From Schistocephalus solidus (Eukaryota > Platyhelminthes > Cestoda > Diphyllobothriidea > Diphyllobothriidae), in assembly GCA_017591395.1 (NCBI GenBank), contig WEDG01000303.1, forward strand, positions 1-64,000: DNA of 64,000 nt. Direction: 5' to 3'. Made by a program: the position numbers and the translations under genes. Under the pieces are notes generated by a model. The model had not been told where the DNA came from, did not search any database, and saw nothing but the letters and a program-made list of their open reading frames with translations. Below are positions 56,326 through 64,000 of this stretch, one piece after another; position 1 is the first letter of the stretch, and each line of letters begins with the position of its first letter.

Positions 56326-56690
56326 CGATTTCGACGAGGTCCACAGTACATTCTACAGCAGGGTGGTGCAGGTACGGTTACTTGCGTGTGATTTAGTTTA
56401 AAATGATAGTAGTCTTTCGCTGCAGCTACCGCATTCTCTCCTCCTCCCCCACCTTAGCCCGGTGTCAAGACAGGGTCAAGAAGACCGGAGGTGAGAGAGG
56501 GCGCAGGCGGCTGGCGCGGCCTGGTATCCTAGGCTCTAGCCGCCCTTAGGCGTGCTACCACAATCCCCCCTCCATATTCGGCATTTGTTAGGGAGTGCAA
56601 CTCAAACAAACCACTGCCGTGCCCTGATGTGGCCCCCTGTTGGCCCAACGCATCTACCACGTGGCCTGTTAAAGGGGTACACACACATTT
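56326..56690 (-). mobile_element. SINE-1, near-complete copy
   Basis: It follows the 11364-11731 copy from GCGATTTCGACGAGGTCCAC to CTACCACGTGGCCTGTTAAA, lacking only about the first 10 bases at the 3' (left) end. At its tRNA-head side it is bordered by GGGGTACACACACATTTTTT, a CA run also found at the head side of the 42188 copy. It is clearly more diverged than a recent insertion. Confidence 0.8.
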
Positions 56691-58847
56691 TTTTCCGCTG
56701 CATGTCAGTGCTATCATGGTTTTCTGCAGCCTTATCTGCCGAAATCAATGCCCGAACTTGGAGTAAAACCTTCGGGTATAATCTTTCCAGGCTCTATCGG
56801 AAAGTTCATAAAAATACTCAAGGCGAACTTCATCAGGTCGGAAAATGTTTGTTTCCAGGGTTTTACTCGCATTTCGCACCTTATCTTCTGAGGCAATTTA
56901 AATGCTGACATTTCACAACTGGAGTACGTACCATAAAAACATAGAGGGAACGCTGGCAAGCCGAAGTCTTCGCAGCTTCACCATGCAACCCCACAAACCC
57001 CTGTTTGAGCTGCCAGTGCGGTGAATCAATCAACATTTGCTGCGTCTTCAAAGTCCCTTGACGCCGCCGCAGGACACGAGAATATGAACGCCCTTTGTTC
57101 CGGGGCTTTGCGCTTTATTTTCATGGCCTAGTGTCAAGGCTTCGATTGGGATTAAGGTTTAAGTTGGGGGTTTGGGGTAGTGTTAGAGTTAAGGTAACAA
57201 TTAGCCTCCCTGTGGTGTCGTGCAAGGCCACGGAGATTACCGAGGGGGGAGGTAGCTACTACTCCCGTATCTTACGTGCTTCTGTGCTCCAGCCTGCAAT
57301 CTGCACAGATAGTCAAATGCCATCATTTTATAAATTTTGATTATTCGACCTCTCAACCTTGGGAGTCAGTGGTAGAACGTTTTGGTAGTTACATTTTCCG
57401 ATTCTTTATTTCTCCTCAACACGCCATTGGCTGCGTGGGTTCTAGGTCGGAACTGCGAAGTCTCGACTCGAAACGTTCTTACACAGGCTAGACCGATAAA
57501 TTTCATTCCCAGTTCTCTTTTCTTTGACGATTCACTCCAGGCAAGTCACAGATTTCGAGATTCAGAAAAGATGCTCTGCGGAGAGCGCCTCTCAATTGGA
57601 CGGAAACCAGGCCTAAGCCGGCTTATCGGTGCCATAGCCATTAACCATCCACCACTCTCTCTCTAATCTACCAAGGCTTCTGATGCGCTCTGCTTACTTA
57701 TTTATATCGCAGACGTTGTTGGCAAAAACCGGCTCGCGGTTTACTTTCGTACATTACAGGACGAAACTCTACTGCTGCAGTTTTGCCACCATGGCTATTA
57801 TTTCTCATACTCAAATGACCTTAGAGGTGATTCATGCATGCTCACGGGTTCGCGTGGCTCTTACCGCCGTTGTCTACGGCAGAACCCGTCAATGCGCACC
57901 AATCTTAAACCTCGGGAGGTATGAAGAAATATTTTACAGACAGTCATTATCTGAAAAAAAAAACCCATCCCCGTGTAACGATGACATTTTGCCGATAAGT
58001 CAGTCAGTATGGAGAGTAAGCTGCTTGCACTCTCTACATCGTTGACTGCAGAGAAGTGTGCAGTTTTCGCAGATTTTTAATATAATTTTTGAGCACATCG
58101 TTGTTTTCGAGCGCATTTAAAAGTGCTGAATGGATATCTGTTATTTTACGTTACGTCGTTGGCCTAGAGAATAAGCGCGTGGTATCAGGTGCATATTAAG
58201 GGCAATTTTAATTTGTTGTCGTCCGCTCAGAATAAAGCCGCTTGGGTTTCCATGTGAACCCAGCTGGGTAGATTGTGCAAGCACACTCCGAAGTCCAGTG
58301 CGTCCCTGCCCGTAAAATATACACTGCCATCCCATTGATGGCAGTATGTTGACCGCAGCACGTATAATTCCGCACCCGACCAGCTCAGACTCCTTCTAGG
58401 AATCCCTAGAATGTCTCCGGAACGTAGAATACCTTAACGGTCTTGTCTTCAAGTGAGACAGAAAACTTGTGTACGCGGTTTTTCTCTGCGCATACCCTAA
58501 TTTCATCCGTCGCTGTCTCCGAGACTGTGGGTTAGCAAGTGAACGTCGGGTTGAAAAAATACTGCCCTAACGATTGTTTCTTCTCGTCGGAAACCTCGCT
58601 GAATGGCGAACGCAGTTGCGTGGCCTTTTGGTCACTTTTGACAGTACAGTTGTTGCCCTCTCCCCTCTATGACCGATCTCATTAAATTTTAACCGAAATG
58701 CTGAAATTTGGATTGATTACATAAGTGGGGTTTCGATATTGATAACTGTGGGACCCAATCCGACGTTGTTTCGAATATGTCAGGATACCGGCTTTTGAGT
58801 GCACGTCTTTTCGGCAAAAGTGACTCAGAACATTGTCGGCAAAGATA
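56691..58847. other. no recognised gene or repeat
   Basis: Frames of 60-120 codons occur (for example plus 57683-58045) but none has a recognisable motif or splice context I can defend. A GGGATTAAGGTTTAAG-type simple stretch lies at 57140-57200. Confidence 0.35.
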
Positions 58848-58990
58848 AGGGTGATTTGAGTGGTCATTTCTGGCTCCTTAACCGTCATCAGCCAGCCATG
58901 TCCAACCAAAGGTGTTGCCCCACCCGAGGCCAGAGTCCGTGACCTGTTAATCAGAAGTCCCACGCTCTACCCCCTGTGCCATGAGCTCTT
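58848..58990 (-). mobile_element. SINE-3, old diverged copy
   Basis: The minus-strand body and head are recognisable (plus GGTCATTTCTGGCTCCTTAA, CGTCATCAGCCAGCCATGTC and a decayed B-box CACCCGAGGCCAGAGTCCGT). It shows many substitutions. Confidence 0.6.
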
Positions 58991-59029
58991 TGTCTTGCCG
59001 GTTTAAATGGAGAACATTGAAATTAATTG

Positions 59030-59160
59030 ACGAACGCAGGTTCGAGCCCTGGGTGGTGCGCCACCTGGTTGTCTGGCTGATGACGGCTAATGAGCCAAGA
59101 ATGGCCATTCCAGTCTCGTCTTTGCCGGCAATTTTCTCTGCATATGATGCTAGCCACCGG
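59030..59160 (+). mobile_element. SINE-3, old diverged copy
   Basis: It has a B-box GCAGGTTCGAGCCCTGGG, then GTCTGGCTGATGACGGCTAA and TGAGCCAAGAATGGCCATTC, and TCTTTGCCGG at the end. The hammerhead-like core is half kept (CTGATGA retained, GAAA changed to AGAA). Confidence 0.65.
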
Positions 59161-59374
59161 GCGGCTGCTGGCGGGGCACGAGATTAAGTCCCAAGGTAGA
59201 TCGGGACGAGTGAGTTCTGTTAGCAATCGGCGAGCGTTCGTCAATGAAAAAAGATAATACCTAAGTATTATGCTCTTCTTCTAGTGCTTTTCGATGCCCA
59301 TAGAAATCTGCATATATTTTACAGAAAGCGTAAACATAAATATTATCTCTTCTACTCATTTCATAGCAAACCAA

Positions 59375-59850
59375 ATCTTCCTCAAATATTTTACTCGAGG
59401 AAAGGGTATCTAATTTAAAAAAGTTTCTGACTTGAATTTTTTGGGACTGTGCAATGTCCACTCAAATCGCATTGCATGTCTTCGTTTGTTAATGCCCCTT
59501 CACTAAAGTATACGGTATATGTGGTTTACATCGATTGCAAAATTTTATGAACACTATATGTTATCATCGTAATAACATAGAGGAATTTATGATATTCTTT
59601 ACACGGAAGGCATACACCTTGCAGACTGAAAAAGCCTAAATGCAATAAAAATTCGGACCCCTGAGTATTTGGTAATAGGAAACGTTTTTTTAAAACCTAA
59701 ATATACTGTGCATTTGCGTATACAATTTGATAAAGATATGATTTTCTATCAACTGAGCACAAGAAAGAATATTTTGGCTTAGTTATTCTACGATATATAT
59801 TGGCATTTATAAGGGCATCGAAATTAATAGAAAAAAATCCATACTACTTT
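59375..59850 (+). repeat. AT-rich dispersed repeat, copy 2
   Basis: The partner of 49310-49725 (see there). Similarity extends over most of the length with several indels, so both copies are old. Confidence 0.55.
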
Positions 59851-61089
59851 TTATCGAGTTAAGTTTTTTTAGGAATGTGAAAACGTGCGTTCAGAAGCCG
59901 GCGTTCTGTCGTGTCCGACATATCTTGGCCTCCAAGACAATAAATATTAAAGTCCCACTTAAGCGAAGATGCCATTGATACTGGAGGAAGTCTAATTGTT
60001 GACCACTCTATTTCGCGTCCGCTGTTCTAACTGCAATCTATCGCAGTCACGTTCTCCAGGTGCACAACGTGGTCGGCACTTTCCATCTCTCTTTTCAAAC
60101 ACCTATCCTGTTCCTGTGTCTATTTTTTCAAGACCGCTATAGGGGGATGGTTGGATGCAATTCCCGAACGGACGATTTTTCCTAATTGCCCATGAAAAAC
60201 ACTTCATTGTGTCCTCTCTCTCGTCCATTCTGCCTGTCTGGGCGGGAGATAGAGACAGGCAACCATTTGGGATAGGTTACGAGTTCACCACTGCCGTACG
60301 TGTAATGTTTCTGTGCAACTGCAGACAAGAACTTGATTTGTGAATGCTGTCTCTAAGACTTAGCCACTTTCCTTCATCTAGACCTTCCAGGTGGCCCTGA
60401 TTCTCCCTTAGTGAGCTCGCCCCTCTCACTGCCTGAGACACCTGTTTTGCCTTTGTGTATGTCGTCCCCCCAACGTGCCCTGATCCCCTACTTTCTCATC
60501 ATTTCATAATTTGCTATGCATGTGAACCTGCGGATGCCAACGTCACCCTATTTCGACCCTTCACACCTGGTGGTTGCTGCATCTGCGCCCTTTAGCACAC
60601 GCTCCCAGGACTGTGTGCGACCGCATCGGCGTGCGTGCGTGCGTTTGGTTTGCTGTGGCCAATCAGCTGCGTGTTACCAGCAGCACGCGTACGCAGCTAT
60701 TGATTTTTTTCTCTACCGGCACGTCCTTGTACTGTGCGCGTTAGTGTGCACGCCCAGCGCGCAGGTTGACACGCGTTCACCGATATGCTCGCGAGGGCAT
60801 CGTGACCTTGGCGAAGCGTGTGCGATCCTGCGCGCTTGCATGTTTGCACTGTATCCCTTATCACCGACATCCTTATGAAGGCGCAAGCGCGGTCCAGAAC
60901 TTCGTGCATGTGCTACTCATTACTGTTGGTCTTAAGACCTTAGCTGGCAGCACCGAAAGTCTGGATGTCAATAAATCTTTCTTGCAAATGTTTGCAGGGG
61001 CAAATGTGGACGGGTGCCCGCCAACGTAATGTTAAATTGCTTTTAAGAGTCCTCATTGGTAAAAAATATGAAGTCTGAGTAAATGAGAG
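59851..61089. other. no recognised gene
   Basis: The 120-codon plus frame at 60516-60878 is Cys/Arg-rich with no motif; it coincides with a GC-rich, CpG-bearing stretch. I do not support it as a gene. Confidence 0.35.
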
Positions 61090-61330
61090 GGCTGATCGAG
61101 CACCGGAACAACAGATTTATTATCCTGAATTTTCGAATTTGTGCACGAGTCCATCGTCAGAGGTAGTAACAACAACAGAAAAGCCTACACTTGTAGGGCG
61201 TATTAGCCAATCAATGCTCAATGACGCAAGTCTGGAGGTGGTCATGCAGTGCTCTGTATACCGGCGCCATCTTGATGCGTCAATTGATTGAGTTCCCATC
61301 CGATGAACAAGCTTCAATCAATTTCTGGTT
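61090..61330 (-). mobile_element. second Penelope-like remnant with hammerhead
   Basis: The minus strand, from about 61318, reads EACSSDGNSIN, a stop, RIKMAPVYRALHDHLQTCV: the end of a PLE GIY-YIG endonuclease (SIN-x-R-I-x-x-x-P-x-Y-x-x-L). About 100 bp further on lies a hammerhead-like sequence (61122-61166). It then ends in ATAAATCTGTTGTTCCGGTG, shared in form with the 47.6-kb element (AAAGCTATTGTTCCGGTG). It represents only the 3' terminus. Confidence 0.68.
61122..61166 (-). ncRNA. hammerhead ribozyme relic of the second PLE
   Basis: The minus strand gives TACCT then CTGACGA (61160-61154), a perfect catalytic-core heptamer. A loose helix II follows (GGACTC...AAATTC), then GAAA (61134-61131) and ATTC before AGGAT. 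Helix I pairs CCT with AGG. The cleavage triplet expected as GTC is TTC here, and helix II has mismatches, so cleavage is probably weak or lost. Confidence 0.6.
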
Positions 61331-62997
61331 CGTCTTCTTTCTGGTGTGAGCAATTATTTTCACGCCTGCGCAGTTGAACTCATTACCCTTTTCGTAGGTT
61401 TGGGCAGCTACTTGCAGAAGTTCGTCGCACAACCAACTTAGGTTCATGGATGCTCGATCCGAGCATGCGTTCAGTCTGAACAGTTTGGTTACAAGAACAG
61501 TGTAGGCATGGAATGCGACACTTCGCTAGATTGCTTCTTGTCATATAGTCGGTGTTTGACTTTCAGACCCCTACGTTGCAAGGTAGGTTTCGATAGGTTT
61601 GCAGCAGCACCTAGTCCCTCAATAATGCATGCGGTCGCCTCTGAGACTTCCTTACTGTATGGCCGAGACTACCGCATTCTTGGGGGTTTTTCTGTTTGGG
61701 TCCTCCGGGGCCGAATGCATAGACATCGGGTACTAAATGTCTGCACGTGTTCGAAAGCTCGCGATAATAAACCGATTGTTCCGGTACTTGACCAGCCCTC
61801 TTAATCATACCAACACCTGGAACTCAAACCCTCGCATTCATTGATTTGCAGATACGTTTTGCAAACCACAAAACTGCCTGAATTCAGGGCTACATGCCAT
61901 TTTATTACGTAAAATGCTCGGCTAGAATGCATACATAAGTAAATTTCGGTGTATTTTAAGCCCATTATCTGACTAGGCTTCAAAGCAAAACAATGCATGG
62001 ACGGGTTTCCTGTTTGGCGATATTCTGCTTTACAATGAAGAATTCCGGTTGAGGTACGGAACCATGCTAACTTTTTCGTTTTCTTTGTCGGCCCCTCCCA
62101 GGATTATGGTGGAAGACCACCTCGAATACGGAAATGACAGGCTCCGACTTAGGGGTATCGCCTTGACAACACTAGTGAAAGCTCATTGGACCTTCCGTTT
62201 TCGTGTCAGTTTCCCAGTTCTTCCCACTAATTGTCTTGGGAGCACTTTTTACATGATCTCGCGGTTTTCACTTGGCTGCGTAAACTACGCGCGGCTTAAC
62301 TCTGTTGCTTAATGCATTAAAACAAGCTCCTAGCGTATGCATGTTTTTTTCAGCTTGCTGCATATTTTCAATTCCACTGTCCAACCGGTTGATTCCCCTT
62401 GTTTTCGGGGTGAACTACTTGCACTCCTAAACACGGACTTTTTGGACTTGCGCTTAGTCTGCCCAGTACTCTGCAACTTCCAGCTTCTTTGCTGCATCAC
62501 CTTGCTTTGTTAGACGAAAGTCTATCAAAACCGCGAATCTGCGTCAACAAGCCTGCGCATGAGTCACGCTACAGTGAGGCCACGATGCAAGCGTCGAGTG
62601 GGAGCTGGCAGGCATTAAGAAGGCCGTTAGGTTTTGATGCTGATGCACCAAGTGGAGCTAGCAGGTTACAACACTTACCTTCGTAAGTAGTGTGCTCGGG
62701 GGGGGGGCGTATATCCACGTGACTGTGATATTGAACGGTGGTGCCGCTTGGATCTGTCCTTGGTGTGACGGCTGGCTAGAACCCCGCCGCCTCGACTGAT
62801 CGGCAAAACCAGACGGGGCTAATGAGCCTATCTGTCACAAGATAGGCTAATCTGTGTACGGCTTCTTAAGGGGAAGAGATAGACGGGGGGCTGGCTGGCA
62901 AGTCATGCACTGTCGCTTTGATCAAGTGTTACCCCCGGAATTTGGAACGAACGGGCGGGCGTGGGGCGGAGGAGGGCAGTTAGGTGGATGACCAGTC
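61331..62997. other. no recognised gene
   Basis: Features seen: a 12-bp palindrome CCTGAATTCAGG at about 61877 and a poly-G run (62698-62708). No coding frame could be supported. Confidence 0.35.
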
Positions 62998-63924
62998 TTT
63001 GGTTTATTTGAGGAATTAAGGCTTACACCTTGAACTCCCAATTTGGTCCAGACAAATCAGACGAATTAGCAATAATGTAAAGGATTACATAGTCGCACAG
63101 TCCCCTTGCCACTGTGGCATGTGGCTGCGAAGACGATTATTAAATATCTGCTCACTCTGAGACATTACAATCGTCTGAGGTAGGTTATTCTACGGTTGCC
63201 TGCACAGTTGCTGAAAAAATACTTCCTTGTGGCATACATGGTTTGAGGGGAGGCTTCTGGAGGTTGGCTAGGGTGGCGAGCTGGAAGAAACCATCACACA
63301 GGAGGGCGTATTCCAAGCCACGCATGATACCGAGAGTTTTATATTAAGCCTCCGCGCAACTGCCTATACATTAGAGGATAGAGATTTAGGTTAGCTAGCC
63401 GGACCTCGTATGGCAGTGCACCTTTAAACTCTAACTAATTTTGTGGCTCGCTTCTGCATTATTTCAGGTAGATTTTACTCCCACTGCGTCCAGTGTCTCC
63501 AGAATTGGATCGCGTATTCAATATGCGACCTAAAAAACGTTCTGAAGTCTGTGGTAAAGCACTCTTAACCGCAAAATGTAAGTACCCGCTTGATGGCCTA
63601 CAATACGGAATTTTCCGTTTTATCCGCCCTATAACAGTGTGCAGATGGCTCTAGGGTGTCTGTCACCCAAATGCCGATATCCTCCTGTTTCTACTTCTCG
63701 GAGTGACATTCTGTCCAGATGTTAAGTGCGCGCATTGCGGACCTGGTTTCGATTCCCGAGGCGCAGCATAGGGCATTTGAAGGACAGGAACCAGCTGGGG
63801 GACCACTCTTCCAATCGATGAGGGTATTCTTGGATGTCGGCTTTGCTGGCAGCGCTGTGGGAATGACTTTCCATGTGTTTATGTCGTCCGATAACATGGT
63901 ACACTCATAATCCAATTCTTGTGA
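62998..63924 (-). mobile_element. LINE-F relic, LINE-A/E-like, cut by SINE-1
   Basis: The minus strand, across frame breaks, gives the catalytic region as MLSDDINTWKVIP (FADD decayed to LSDD, about 63895), then a decayed RT C-terminus (QKRATKLVRV near 63450) and YRQLRGG near 63365. It ends at 62998 with GGTGTAAGCCTTAATTCCTC then AAATAAACC, the same terminal design as LINE-E. The 5' side is interrupted at about 63925. Confidence 0.65.
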
Positions 63925-64000
63925 CAGTTCGACCGTCGATTTCGACGAGGTCCACTGTATGCTCCACACCAGGTGGTGAAGGGACGGTGACTTGCGCGTG
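63925..64000 (-). mobile_element. SINE-1, partial, runs off the window
   Basis: It starts CAGTTCGACCGTCGATTTCG and continues with the SINE-1 3' end (GAGGTCCACTGTATGCTCCA) to the last base. It interrupts LINE-F. Confidence 0.75.

Noticed and set aside
57350..57500. Possible SINE head (AGTCAGTGGTAGAACG)
   Set aside because: Only an A-box-like word; no matching B-box or body.
60516..60878. 120-codon Cys/Arg-rich frame
   Set aside because: No motif, no splice or promoter context, and a GC-rich stretch in which open frames are common.

Overview
The window looks like nuclear DNA of a parasitic flatworm, most likely a tapeworm close to the diphyllobothriids. This is an inference. It rests on one spliced gene whose first introns are only 39-64 bp, on CR1/L2-type LINEs ending in short repeats rather than long poly-A, on an RTE-like LINE with C2H2 zinc fingers after its reverse transcriptase, on Penelope-like element (PLE) remnants with hammerhead ribozymes, and on several SINE families. 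No bacterial-type genes, rRNA genes or convincing functional tRNA genes were seen.

Layout. 0-34 kb is almost solid transposon sequence. I distinguish LINE-A (197-2850, 17735-18454, 18927-19600, all minus), LINE-B (fragments at 2846-3731, 7255-7925, 7940-9845, 9846-16730, 19965-22693, 22694-26850, 27640-27925 and 28200-32396, both strands), LINE-C (3735-6690 and 32720-34060, minus) and LINE-E (13149-14713 and 26975-27633, plus). Many are nested: LINE-E sits in LINE-B, SINE-1 sits in LINE-B with a 13-bp target duplication, SINE-2 sits in two different LINE-B copies, and LINE-A sits inside a tRNA-derived SINE-3.

34.6-46.8 kb holds the one host gene, a basigin/neuroplastin-like two-Ig single-pass membrane glycoprotein on the plus strand. 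I assembled nine exons by hand. All splice phases agree and give a 286-residue protein if the last, less certain exon is right. Its large introns contain a LINE relic, SINE-1 pieces and tRNA-like repeats.

46.8-64 kb is again repeat-rich: a PLE 3' end with GIY-YIG endonuclease and hammerhead (47.5-48.4 kb), a 305-bp tandem array built on SINE-3 (50.5-51.7 kb), the zinc-finger LINE-D (52.25-56.26 kb, minus), SINE-1 (56.3-56.7 kb), SINE-3 relics (58.85-59.16 kb), a second PLE remnant (61.1-61.4 kb) and a LINE-F relic cut by SINE-1 at the window end.

The most interesting observations are the two PLE hammerheads, the hammerhead-like core conserved in the tandemly arrayed SINE-3, the basigin gene model with its unusual first Ig domain, and the dense nested-insertion record that allows relative dating.
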